Positions 1 through 7,221 of a stretch of 14,057 bases of DNA are shown here, one piece after another (positions within the stretch are counted from its first letter, which is position 1; the number at the start of each line of letters is the position of its first letter). Below the pieces are notes generated by a model, which was not told the origin of the DNA, made no database searches, and saw only the letters and a list, made by a program, of their open reading frames with translations. The position numbers were made by a program, and so were the translations under genes. The DNA comes from Pseudomonadota bacterium (GTDB lineage Bacteria > Myxococcota > Polyangia > Polyangiales > Polyangiaceae), in assembly GCA_023419055.1 (NCBI GenBank), contig JAEZYO010000648.1:1-14057 (forward strand). Reading direction: 5' to 3'.

Positions 1-60
1 GGCGCGGCGAAAGCTTCGCCCGCGGCGTTCGTCGCGACGAAGACGTGGTGGGTGCTGTGA
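1..60 (+). CDS. 3' end of an unidentified protein (partial)
   Basis: Frame 1 is open from the window edge to a TGA at 58-60 and gives a 19-residue tail ending in AFVATKTWWVL. The tail is moderately hydrophobic with two adjacent tryptophans, and GC-rich third positions fit the local genes. It could equally be a chance open stretch, since high-GC DNA has few stops. I do not recognise the family from so short a piece. The next supported gene begins about 250 nt further on, so it is probably a separate unit. Confidence 0.3.
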   Translation, partial: GAAKASPAAFVATKTWWVL

Positions 61-211
61 CGGGGCTCGGGCTCGATTGGGCCATCATGCCCCTTGGACG
101 GACCTCGCGATCATGGATTCAAACGGCACGCAGAAAAAGCGCTGCCAGATGAGGGGATCCGTCAGGTGTGAATCGCGCTGCCCCGTGAGGCGAATGGCCG
201 CGCGCGACTCC

Positions 212-232
212 GTCGTGCGAGACACGCACGAC
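212..232. promoter_or_regulatory. Perfect 8-bp inverted repeat upstream of the SDR gene
   Basis: GTCGTGCG (212-219) and CGCACGAC (225-232) are exact reverse complements around a 5-nt centre, AGACA. The dyad ends 74 nt before the ATG of the dehydrogenase gene, in a stretch with no convincing gene. The size and symmetry suit a dimeric repressor operator (TetR- or GntR-like sites have this form), or a 5'-leader hairpin. No T-tract follows, so it is unlikely to be an intrinsic terminator. No clear -35/-10 pair is visible beside it. The function is inferred. Confidence 0.4.
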
Positions 233-306
233 ACACGGTGAGGACTCGACTTCCGCTCCCGCCGTCGACCAGCGATCTGGCCGCGCTCTTGCAGCCGAAA
301 GTCGCC

Positions 307-1086
307 ATGAACATCAACGGAAAAGTCGCCCTCGTCACTGGCGCGGGTCAAGGAATCGGTCGTGCAATCGCCCTCCGGTTGGCGAGAGACGGCGCCGACG
401 TCGCCATCGTGGACGTCAAAGAAGAGAAGATGAACGCCGTGGCTGACGAGGTGAGGGCGCTCGGCCGTAAGGCGACGAGCTACAAGGCAGACGTGACCGA
501 GCGCGAGGAGGTGTTCGCCGCCGTCGAGCATGCCGAAAAGGAGCTCGGAGGCTTCGACATCATGGTGAACAACGCCGGTATCGCCTCGATCCAGGCGTTG
601 ACGGACGTCACGCCCTCGGAGCTCGAGAAGGTCCTGCAGGTCAACGTCGCGGGCGTCTTGTGGGGGATCCAGGCTGCGGCGAAGAAGTTCAAGCAGCGCA
701 AGCGGAAGGGCAAGATCATCAGCGCTTCGTCGATCGCGGGTCACGAAGGGTTTCCTCTCTTGGGGGTGTATTCGGCGACCAAGTTCGCCGTGCGGGCGCT
801 GACCCAGGCGGCAGCCAAGGAGTTTGCGAGCGACGGCATCACGGTCAACGCCTACTGCCCCGGCGTGGTCGGCACCGACATGTGGGTCGAAATCGACCGG
901 CGCATGGCCGAGATCACGGGCGCGAAAGTCGGGGAAAGCTATGAAAAGTTCGTCGGGGGCATCGCCCTCGGACGAGCGCAAACGCCGGAGGATGTGGCGG
1001 CGTTCGTCTCCTATCTGGCCGGACCCGACTCCGACTACATGACGGGACAGGCTCCCTTGATCGACGGCGGCCTCGTCTACCGCTGA
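307..1086 (+). CDS. budC: SDR oxidoreductase, acetoin reductase/2,3-butanediol dehydrogenase-like
   Basis: This 259-residue classical short-chain dehydrogenase probably interconverts diacetyl, acetoin and 2,3-butanediol with NAD(H) in the cytoplasm. The cofactor motif TGAGQGIG is at residues 11-18, an Asp at 36 ends strand beta-2 (favouring NAD over NADP), NNAG is at 88-91, and the catalytic set is Ser142, Tyr155 and Lys159 (YSATK). The segments [19 protein letters not shown] and SDYMTGQ near the end are close to what I recall of enterobacterial BudC, and the length matches its about 256 residues. I chose ATG 307; an in-frame GTG at 238 would add 23 residues ahead of the usual N-terminus. The residues 130-134 KRKRK-type patch is unusual. 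Other SDRs with different alcohols remain possible, so the substrate is less sure than the family. The gene stands alone, with a dyad upstream that may control it. Confidence 0.85.
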   Translation: MNINGKVALVTGAGQGIGRAIALRLARDGADVAIVDVKEEKMNAVADEVRALGRKATSYKADVTEREEVFAAVEHAEKELGGFDIMVNNAGIASIQALTDVTPSELEKVLQVNVAGVLWGIQAAAKKFKQRKRKGKIISASSIAGHEGFPLLGVYSATKFAVRALTQAAAKEFASDGITVNAYCPGVVGTDMWVEIDRRMAEITGAKVGESYEKFVGGIALGRAQTPEDVAAFVSYLAGPDSDYMTGQAPLIDGGLVYR

Positions 1087-1238
1087 ACGTAGACGGGGGC
1101 TTTCACCAAGGCGCTGAGGAGGGGGCGCGAAATCCCGTTTGCATGATGGCGCGCGAAACGTAAAGAGCCGTGAGAAGTGCGCCAGGACCCTCATTGCTCC
1201 TGGACCCGACCGAGAGCATACCGGGCCTTGGGCAATCC

Positions 1239-2081
1239 GTGAGGTCTCGAGAGTTATTCACGCTGACCATCGTGGGCACCCTCATCTCTGGGGCCGCGCG
1301 CACACAACCGGAGACCAAAGCGCAAGCGGAAGCACGAGCTCAGGCCAACCTCACTCGTGAGTTCCAGAACCCGCTCCCGGACCTCGCAACGTTGCGATTC
1401 ATCAACGACGTCGATGTCGGCCTCGGGGAAGCGGACGACTCGGACGTTCTGGTCCGGATCAACCTGCTCTTGCCCATGCGTGTCATGTCGATGGCGAACC
1501 TCGTCGTGCAAACCATGGTGCCACTGCACTCGCGACCCACAGAAGGTCCGGAGAGCGAGCCCGTGAACGGTGTTGGAGATGCGCTGCAGCACCTCTTGCT
1601 CGGCCCCACACGGGCGGGGCACTTCATCTGGGCGCTCGGTCCCGTTTTGGAGCTGCCCACCGCCACGCGACGCGCGCTTGGAACTGGCAAGGTTTCCCTC
1701 GGTCCGAGCGTGATCCTCAGCTACCAAAATCCTTCCTGGACGCTCGGGCTGAATGCTTGGCAGCTGTGGTCGGTGGCGGGCCACGAGGGGGGACCGGACG
1801 TCGAACGGACCCACCTCCAACCTGCGGTGTCGTACACGCTTCCGACCCGCGTCGCTCTGGGCGTGGGCTCGGAGACGGTGATCGATTGGCTTGCGCCACC
1901 CAACGACCGGCTGACGTTGCCGCTGCTCGTCACGATGAGCCGGGTGACGCAGGTGTCGGACGAGAACGTCAACGTGACCCTGGGGGCTCGGTACTACCTC
2001 GACGCGCCCTCTGGAGGCCCCGAGTGGGGCGTACGCCTCGCCTTTGCGTTCACGTTCGAGATCGATCACGACGCGAAGTGA
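1239..2081 (+). CDS. Outer-membrane beta-barrel, MetA-pathway/'neuromedin U' type
   Basis: This is about 280 residues and probably an outer-membrane barrel of the family often labelled transporter, neuromedin U or phenol-degradation MetA-like. A short hydrophobic N-terminus (LFTLTIVGTLISGAA) followed by a charged linker looks like a signal peptide. The mature part alternates polar and hydrophobic residues. It contains family-like stretches: QNPLPDLATLRF near the start, a GHFIWALGPVLELPTAT segment mid-protein, LWSVAGHEGGPDV, and GGPEWGVRLAFAFTF close to the C-terminus, which provides an aromatic end strand. The start is uncertain: GTG 1239 gives a compact signal peptide, while GTG 1170 adds 23 residues; neither has a good ribosome site. 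Its stop lies 15 nt before the MscS gene, suggesting cotranscription. The family's substrate is not established, so transport of ions or small solutes is only inferred from context. Confidence 0.7.
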   Translation: MRSRELFTLTIVGTLISGAARTQPETKAQAEARAQANLTREFQNPLPDLATLRFINDVDVGLGEADDSDVLVRINLLLPMRVMSMANLVVQTMVPLHSRPTEGPESEPVNGVGDALQHLLLGPTRAGHFIWALGPVLELPTATRRALGTGKVSLGPSVILSYQNPSWTLGLNAWQLWSVAGHEGGPDVERTHLQPAVSYTLPTRVALGVGSETVIDWLAPPNDRLTLPLLVTMSRVTQVSDENVNVTLGARYYLDAPSGGPEWGVRLAFAFTFEIDHDAK

Positions 2082-2096
2082 GCCACCACGATCGTG

Positions 2097-3119
2097 ATGA
2101 CCGAGCTCGAGAACCTGGTGCGAGGCTTGGCCTTGGGCGATTGGCTGGAGGTGGCCGGAAGCGTGTTCGGGGTTGCGCTCGTCACGTGGCTCCTGGCATG
2201 GCAGGTTGGCCGTCGCTTGCGGGGCAGGACGTCGCTCGGTCTGCACGGACTCGAGAGGCTGGCCGCTCCCTTGAGCCTCCTCGCTACCGTGCTGATCCTA
2301 TCGAGTCGGTCGGAGCGAGCTCCGCCCTTCCTGAGCGAGGTGGTAGAAACCCTGGCCATCGTCGGCGCGTTCTGGCTCGCAGCCCGTACGCTCGACGTCG
2401 TGTGGATGAGCGGTCGAAGGAGCGCGCGTCTTCGCAAATCGCCTGCTGCCGGAGAGCTCCTCCTGGCGGGGCGCTACCTGGGCAGGCTCGTGCTCGTGTT
2501 GACCTTGGTGGGCGTCCTCGTGGTTCGCTTCGGCGCGGCCCGGCAGCTCACCTTCGTGCTCACGGCGCTGACGGCGGCCTTGGCTTTTGCAGCTCGCGAT
2601 CCCATTCGCAACGCCATCGCCTTCGTGACGATGATCTTCGACACGCCGTTTCACATCGGTGACCGGGTCCGCCTGGTCGCCTACCGTGGCGGCGAGGACG
2701 TCGTCGGGGAGGTCATCGACATCACGCTGATGTCGACGACGGTCTTGACCAACCGGCAAACGCGCGTCTCGGTGTCGAACGTCTCGGTGGGACAGCTGCG
2801 CGTCGAGAACCTCTCGGTCGCCGATCGCCGCTGGCTCGAGCTTGCCATCCCGGTCCCGAGCGAGCTCACTGCGGCCGAGATTCGCGTCGCGTGTGACGCC
2901 ATTCAAGCTGACTTCGAGGGTAGCGCACACCTCGCAGAGGGGCGCCCGCCACGCGTCTGGCTCTCGGGTTTCGACGCGACCACGCGGCTCAAAGCCGCGG
3001 TGTGGCTCGGTCGCTCCGCCGATCGTCGGGCAGCCCAGCACGAGCTGCTCCTCATGATGCGTGCGCGTCTCGAGCGACCCGCGGGTGAGCAAGAGGGGCA
3101 GAAGTCGCGCGGTGATTGA
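2097..3119 (+). CDS. MscS-family mechanosensitive ion channel
   Basis: This 340-residue inner-membrane channel opens under membrane tension to release solutes on hypo-osmotic shock. It has hydrophobic segments at about 18-40, 55-75, 85-100 and 125-145. They are followed by the pore helix and beta-domain signature ALAFAARDPIRNAIAF...FDTPFHIGDRVRL at about 160-200, and a soluble C-terminal domain with NRQTRVSVSN and the ENLSV stretch. This is the MscS TM3/beta-domain layout with a slightly longer N-terminal membrane region than E. coli MscS (286 aa). Start codons GTG 2094 and ATG 2097 are adjacent; I took ATG. The last 20 residues are polar and likely disordered. It lies 15 nt after the barrel gene and 5 nt before the ClC gene, so the three are probably one operon. 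Confidence 0.9.
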   Translation: MTELENLVRGLALGDWLEVAGSVFGVALVTWLLAWQVGRRLRGRTSLGLHGLERLAAPLSLLATVLILSSRSERAPPFLSEVVETLAIVGAFWLAARTLDVVWMSGRRSARLRKSPAAGELLLAGRYLGRLVLVLTLVGVLVVRFGAARQLTFVLTALTAALAFAARDPIRNAIAFVTMIFDTPFHIGDRVRLVAYRGGEDVVGEVIDITLMSTTVLTNRQTRVSVSNVSVGQLRVENLSVADRRWLELAIPVPSELTAAEIRVACDAIQADFEGSAHLAEGRPPRVWLSGFDATTRLKAAVWLGRSADRRAAQHELLLMMRARLERPAGEQEGQKSRGD

Positions 3120-3124
3120 GGCCC

Positions 3125-4696
3125 ATGCGTCGCGAGTCAGCCGCCTACGACCATCGCCTCGTCAGCAAATCGAGCTGGGCGAATCTCCTCACGGCGCGAG
3201 CGTGCGCTGAGGCGTCCGAGGTGAAAGTCTGCTTCGTCTCCACGACTGCGTCATCCTGGGGCATGCATCGCGAAGTCGAAAGGGAGACGCCGCGAGCGCT
3301 CCTCGATCATTCCGGCGCAGCGTCCGAGCACGTCCCGCCCTCTTCTGGAGGAGAGAACTGGTTTGGTGAAGGCTTTTGGGCGGCCGCGGTGCTCGCCGTA
3401 GGGGTGAGCGCAGCCGGGTTCGCGATTGCGTTTCGCTCGAGCCTCGCGTTTGCGCTCGAGAGCGCGGCGGGTACTTCGAGCGTCGTGTCGGCCATGCGTG
3501 AGGCGCCGGTTTGGGTGCGCGTGGTAAGCCCTGCCCTGGGCGGTCTCCTTGCCGGGGCGCTTGGCCTCTTGGTGCGCCGCAGTCCTGGAGGTCAGGGCGT
3601 CGGCGCCGTAATGGAGGCGGTGGTGCTCGGGCGCGTCGGCCTCTCTCTGCCGGCAACGTTGCTGAGGTCCGCGGCGTCCTGGGTTGCCATCGCTACCGGG
3701 GGTTCGCTCGGTCGAGAGGGTCCGCTCATTCAATTCGGGGGTGCTGCCGGACGGTTCATCGGTGAGAAGATGTCGATGTCGCGGCGTCGGGCGCGTATCC
3801 TGATTGCTGCCGGAACCGCCGCGGGCTTCGCCGCAGCGTACAATACGCCGTTTGCCGCGGTCTTGTTCGTGCTCGAGGTGGTGCTGGGTATCGTCGCCCT
3901 GGAAGCGATTATCCCCGTGCTCGCAGCGACGGCCCTGGCGACGACGCTCACTCGCGCCGTCGTAGGGGAAGGACCCATCTACGGGCAAAGAGCCTTCCAG
4001 ATCGAGTCGGCGAACGAGCTCTTCGCCTTTGCCGCTCTGGGAATCTGCGCGGCTCTCGGCGCGCAGGCGTTCATGCGCGTGCTGTCACTCGGCGAGAAAC
4101 TGTTTCGAGCGAGCCGCGTTCCCCTGCCGTGGCGCCCGGCGATCGGCGGCGCGTTGGCCGGAGCCGTGATCGCCTTCCTTCCCGACGTTGCCGGCAACGG
4201 GTACGAGCCGCTGAATTCGTTGCTGGATGGGACGCTCGCGATCCCCTTCGTCGCGGTCCTCTTGCTCGGCAAGGTGGTGGCCACCACGGCGTCCGTCGGC
4301 TCGGGCAGTCCCGGCGGCGTGTTCACTCCCACGCTGCTCATCGGTGGCGCCCTGGGCGGCCTGTTCGCTCACTTCATCAGGCTGCTCGGTTTCGAAACCG
4401 GACCAGTCGGAGGATATGAGCTGGTCGGCATGGCGGCCGCAACGGCGGCAACCACGCACGCTCCCCTGATGGCAGCAGTGATGGTTTTCGAGCTTTCCGG
4501 CGACTACGCCATCGTCCTGCCGCTGGTTCTGGCGACGGCGGTCGCCACCCAGATCTCCCGCGCGCTTCGACCCGATTCGATCTACGCCGCGGAGTTGAAG
4601 GAAAGAGGCCTCGGCTGGGAGCTGACGATCGAAGGACGGCGGCTAGTCGGTCAGGACCGGCCGCCGCAGGATCACGGTTCGGACGAGAAGCCCTAG
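3125..4696 (+). CDS. ClC-family chloride channel
   Basis: This is an integral membrane protein of up to 523 residues, expected to act as a dimer moving chloride. ClC hallmarks are GGSLGREGPLIQFGGAAG around 192-209, with the gating glutamate at 198; NTPFAAVLFVLEVVL around 240-254; GSGSPGGVFTP around 393-403; and a tyrosine at about 487 (SIYAAELKERG). The usual GxGxPE loop is altered to GGQGVGAVMEA. At the position of E. coli ClC Glu203 (internal proton glutamate) the sequence has Glu251-Val252, so the second glutamate is absent, as in channel-type ClCs. There is no C-terminal CBS pair. The start is uncertain: ATG 3125 sits 5 nt after MscS with GAGG close by; GTG 3221 has better-spaced GAGG; ATG 3263 also lies ahead of the first helix. 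Confidence 0.92.
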   Translation: MRRESAAYDHRLVSKSSWANLLTARACAEASEVKVCFVSTTASSWGMHREVERETPRALLDHSGAASEHVPPSSGGENWFGEGFWAAAVLAVGVSAAGFAIAFRSSLAFALESAAGTSSVVSAMREAPVWVRVVSPALGGLLAGALGLLVRRSPGGQGVGAVMEAVVLGRVGLSLPATLLRSAASWVAIATGGSLGREGPLIQFGGAAGRFIGEKMSMSRRRARILIAAGTAAGFAAAYNTPFAAVLFVLEVVLGIVALEAIIPVLAATALATTLTRAVVGEGPIYGQRAFQIESANELFAFAALGICAALGAQAFMRVLSLGEKLFRASRVPLPWRPAIGGALAGAVIAFLPDVAGNGYEPLNSLLDGTLAIPFVAVLLLGKVVATTASVGSGSPGGVFTPTLLIGGALGGLFAHFIRLLGFETGPVGGYELVGMAAATAATTHAPLMAAVMVFELSGDYAIVLPLVLATAVATQISRALRPDSIYAAELKERGLGWELTIEGRRLVGQDRPPQDHGSDEKP

Positions 4697-4809
4697 GCAA
4701 GAATCACCAGCAGGGTCGCGAGAAACGACCGCACGCGGCCACGCGAAAAGACGCGCCCGATCGATCCCGCATCGCCGAGGCCGACGATCGAGCTTGCGAC
4801 GATCGCCGT

Positions 4810-4833
4810 GGGTGCTCAGATGAGTGAGCACCC
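4810..4833. promoter_or_regulatory. Perfect 9-bp inverted repeat/hairpin ahead of the MgtC pair
   Basis: GGGTGCTCA (4810-4818) and TGAGCACCC (4825-4833) are exact reverse complements with a 6-nt loop, GATGAG. The element lies in the 200-nt space after the ClC gene and ends 63 nt before the first MgtC ATG. As RNA it would form a stable stem. No U-run follows on either strand, so a standard intrinsic terminator is not well supported. A protein operator or a cis-acting leader structure for the MgtC genes is equally possible. A 9-nt direct repeat CGACGATCG occurs just upstream, at 4782-4790 and 4797-4805. Confidence 0.5.
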
Positions 4834-4896
4834 GATGCGGCGAGGCCGTTGCGCCACATCGCCGTCGAGTCAGACGTTTCGAGGCGAGGCCTACCG

Positions 4897-5385
4897 ATGA
4901 CCATCGTGAATCTCAGCGGCCGCGAGTTGCTCGAGCTCTTGCTGTCGCTCGTGGCCTCGTATCTCTTGGCGTTGCCGCTCGGGTGGGAAAGAAAGGGCAG
5001 CTCCGAAGCGCACGTCGGCTTGCGAGTTTTCCCTCTCGTGTCCGTCAGCTCTTGCGCCTACCTCTTCCTCGGGCAGCGGCTCTTCAGCGGTACGAGCTCC
5101 AGTGAGCAGTCCGATGTCCTGCAGGGCTTGATGACCGGGATAGGGTTCGTGGGTGCCGGCGCGATCGTGAAGGAGCGCGGAGAAGCCCACGGGATCGCCA
5201 CTGCAGCGGCAGTGTGGACCACCGGCGGCATCGGAGCGTCCGTGGCGTACGGCTACTACGTCATCGCGGCTGCGCTTTGCGTGCTCAGCTTGGTCATCCT
5301 CGGTGTCACGCCGCGGTTGGCTCGTCGGGCTGGGCTCGAAAACCGCTCGGAGCGGCGAAGCGGCGTGAAGGCCGACCGCAGATGA
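4897..5385 (+). CDS. MgtC/SapB-type membrane protein, first of a tandem pair
   Basis: This 162-residue membrane protein carries only the N-terminal MgtC domain. A first helix at about 9-28 ends in the signature LPLGWERKG. It is followed by SEAHVGLRVFPLVSVSSCAYLFL at about 35-57, GLMTGIGFVGAGAIVKE at about 76-92 and an AAVWTTGGIGASVAYGYY helix at about 103-120. A final hydrophobic segment comes before a basic tail. Canonical MgtC has about 230 residues with a C-terminal ACT-like domain, which is missing here. ATG 4897 is preferred over the upstream in-frame 4849 because GAGG lies 7 nt before it and the shorter protein begins at the family's usual N-terminus. The gene ends with an ATGA overlap on the next one. 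MgtC proteins are tied to survival at low magnesium, acid or intracellular stress; the transported species is not settled. Confidence 0.85.
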   Translation: MTIVNLSGRELLELLLSLVASYLLALPLGWERKGSSEAHVGLRVFPLVSVSSCAYLFLGQRLFSGTSSSEQSDVLQGLMTGIGFVGAGAIVKERGEAHGIATAAAVWTTGGIGASVAYGYYVIAAALCVLSLVILGVTPRLARRAGLENRSERRSGVKADRR

Positions 5386-5876
5386 GTCTCCTCGCGAGCC
5401 ACCACCAGCACGCGCTCGACACCGTGGTCGCGATTGCCGCGGCCTACCTGCTCGCGCTGCCTCTCGGCTGGGAACGCGAGCGAAAGAGCGTCGCGCACGT
5501 CGGGCTGCGGACGCTGCCGCTCGTTTCGGTGGGAACGTGCGCGTACCTGCTGATCTCCCGCTACCTCTACGAGCGCGGGATCTTCGACGCCGACGGGCAA
5601 GCGCGCTCGCTACGCGCGATGATGACGGGGGTCGGGTTCATCGGCGGCGGCGCGATTCTCAAACATGCAGCGCACGTCGAGGGGGTAGGCGGGGTCACCA
5701 CGGCGGCGAGTGTCTGGACGATGGGCGCGCTGGGCGCCTCGATCGCCCACGGTTACTACACCTTCGCAGTGGTGCTCACCGTGACGAGCCTGTTGGTCGT
5801 CGACGTCACGGGAAGGCTGACCGCTCGCGGTCGCGCCTCGAGCGATCGCCGCGACGCACGCGCGACGCGTGAGTAG
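5382..5876 (+). CDS. MgtC/SapB-type membrane protein, second of a tandem pair
   Basis: This 164-residue paralogue of the preceding gene begins at ATG 5382, which overlaps that gene's TGA by the ATGA arrangement, indicating translational coupling. It repeats the same blocks: LLALPLGWERERKS near residue 25, VAHVGLRTLPLVSVGTCAYLL, MMTGVGFIGGGAILKH, and TAASVWTMGALGASIAHGYY. It also ends with a short basic tail and lacks the C-terminal soluble domain. The two copies are alike across nearly the whole length but clearly diverged, so the duplication is not recent. The pair may form a heteromer, which is inferred. The stop lies 4 nt from the convergent sulfatase stop. Confidence 0.85.
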   Translation: MSLLASHHQHALDTVVAIAAAYLLALPLGWERERKSVAHVGLRTLPLVSVGTCAYLLISRYLYERGIFDADGQARSLRAMMTGVGFIGGGAILKHAAHVEGVGGVTTAASVWTMGALGASIAHGYYTFAVVLTVTSLLVVDVTGRLTARGRASSDRRDARATRE

Positions 5877-5882
5877 CGCGTC
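5864..5882. terminator. Hairpin between convergent stop codons
   Basis: GACGCG (5864-5869) and CGCGTC (5877-5882) pair perfectly around a 7-nt loop. The loop contains the TAG of the second MgtC gene, and the right arm runs into the sulfatase stop. The location between converging genes fits a bidirectional terminator, but there is no U-tract and the stem is only 6 bp, so the call is tentative. Confidence 0.3.
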
Positions 5883-7152
5883 AGCCGGACGACCTCGCCA
5901 TCGTGTGCTCGTCGTAGACGAGCTCGTAGGTGGCATCCTCGGGGAACGCCGGCAAGCTCGCGTCCCACTTCCAGTACGCCTCTCGGAGGGCCGAGAACCT
6001 GCCTGGCTCGCGATAGCGCAGGTTCGCACGCTCGCGCTCGTCACGTGACAGGTCGTACAAGAACTCGTTGCCGTCGACGGAGAGGTACTTCCAGACGCCC
6101 GAGCGAACCGCCTTCTGATTGCGATACAGCATGCGCCAGTAAAGGTTGCGCTCTACCTCCGGGCCGAAGAGGTCGATGCCGTCCAGCGGATACTCCGGAC
6201 GGGCGGCTGCGCCCGCCGCCGCGATGAACGTCGACGTAAAGTCCATGCCCATCGCGAGGCGGTTCGTCGTGGCCGGCGTGAGCCGCGCGGGCCAGCGCAC
6301 GATGCACGGCACGCGGATCCCGCCCTCGAGCAGATCCATCTTCTTGCCGAGGAGCGGGTACGTGTCGGAGAAGCGCTCGCCTCCGTTGTCGCTCGTGAAC
6401 ACGACGACCGTGTTCTCGCGCACGCCGCTCCGATCCAGCGCAGCGAGGACTCGAGCGATCCCTTCGTCCATCTGTCGGATCATCGTGGCGTAGGTCTTCA
6501 CCGACCCGCCGTCGAGGTGGGCGATGTCGGTGATCCGCTTGGACTCCGCCTCGTCCTCACGCGTCTCCCAGGGCCAGTGAGGCGCGTTGTAATGCAGCGA
6601 GAGGAGGAAGGGCTCGTTCTTCGAGCCGCAACGTTCGATGAAGTCGATCGCTCTGTCGGTGAAGAGATCCGTCAAATAGCCTTTGCGCTCGACCTCTCGC
6701 TCACCGTCCCAGAGGTCGTGCATCCCCCGGAAGCCGTGCGCGAAGTAGTCAGACGCGCCGCCGAGGTGGCCGAAGAACTCATCGTAGCCGCTCTTGAGCG
6801 GGCCGAAACGTGGTGGTCGTCCCAGGTGCCACTTGCCGACGAGCGACGTGGCGTACCCGACTTCGCGCAGGAGCGACGCCATGGTCGGCACCTCGGGCGG
6901 AAGGCCCTTTTCGGGTGACATGAGCGGCTCGTCGAAGCCACCGTGTAGCCGGTGCTGGTAGCGCCCCGTCGCGATCGCGAACCGCGACGGTGAGCACACC
7001 GACGAGTTCGCGTACGCGCTGGTGAAGCGCAGGCCCTCGGTCGCCAGGCGATCGAGGTGCGGAGAGCAGTTTAGTCGACCACCGTAGCAGCCGAGATCGG
7101 CGTAGCCGAGGTCGTCCGCGAGGATGAATACGAAATTGGGCTTGCTTGCCAT
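5881..7152 (-). CDS. Formylglycine-dependent sulfatase, no signal peptide
   Basis: This 423-residue alkaline-phosphatase-superfamily sulfatase hydrolyses sulfate esters. Active-site landmarks in order are the metal-binding Asp13-Asp14 (ADDLGYADLGCYG), Cys53-Ser-Pro-Ser-Arg57 (the cysteine-type signature modified to formylglycine), Lys107 and His109 (GKWHLG), His192 (NAPHWPW), Asp255-Asn256 (TSDNGGE), and a lysine at 270-271. It needs a formylglycine-generating enzyme, not encoded here. The protein starts MASKPNFVFILADD with the catalytic fold beginning at once, so no Sec signal is visible and it should be cytoplasmic. ATG 7152 is chosen because GGAGG lies 5 nt upstream; the longer ORF from 7185 would bury that site. 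It follows the BASS transporter gene by 69 nt on the same strand. The substrate is unknown. Confidence 0.9.
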   Translation of the reverse strand: MASKPNFVFILADDLGYADLGCYGGRLNCSPHLDRLATEGLRFTSAYANSSVCSPSRFAIATGRYQHRLHGGFDEPLMSPEKGLPPEVPTMASLLREVGYATSLVGKWHLGRPPRFGPLKSGYDEFFGHLGGASDYFAHGFRGMHDLWDGEREVERKGYLTDLFTDRAIDFIERCGSKNEPFLLSLHYNAPHWPWETREDEAESKRITDIAHLDGGSVKTYATMIRQMDEGIARVLAALDRSGVRENTVVVFTSDNGGERFSDTYPLLGKKMDLLEGGIRVPCIVRWPARLTPATTNRLAMGMDFTSTFIAAAGAAARPEYPLDGIDLFGPEVERNLYWRMLYRNQKAVRSGVWKYLSVDGNEFLYDLSRDERERANLRYREPGRFSALREAYWKWDASLPAFPEDATYELVYDEHTMARSSG

Positions 7153-7221
7153 TGGTCCCTCCCGGGTTTGCGTACTTCGCGCCAAGACGGGTCACGGAGG
7201 TGGTGCTGCATCGCCAACCGA

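Noticed and set aside
85..1194. Long minus-strand open frame of 369 codons opposite the dehydrogenase gene
   Set aside because: It is the antisense shadow of a clear SDR gene, Arg/Asp/His-rich with no domain, as expected in GC-rich DNA with few stops.
1254..2246. 330-codon minus-strand frame opposite the outer-membrane barrel gene
   Set aside because: It has shadow-type composition (Arg, His, Gln rich), spans the barrel/MscS junction and has no recognisable motif.
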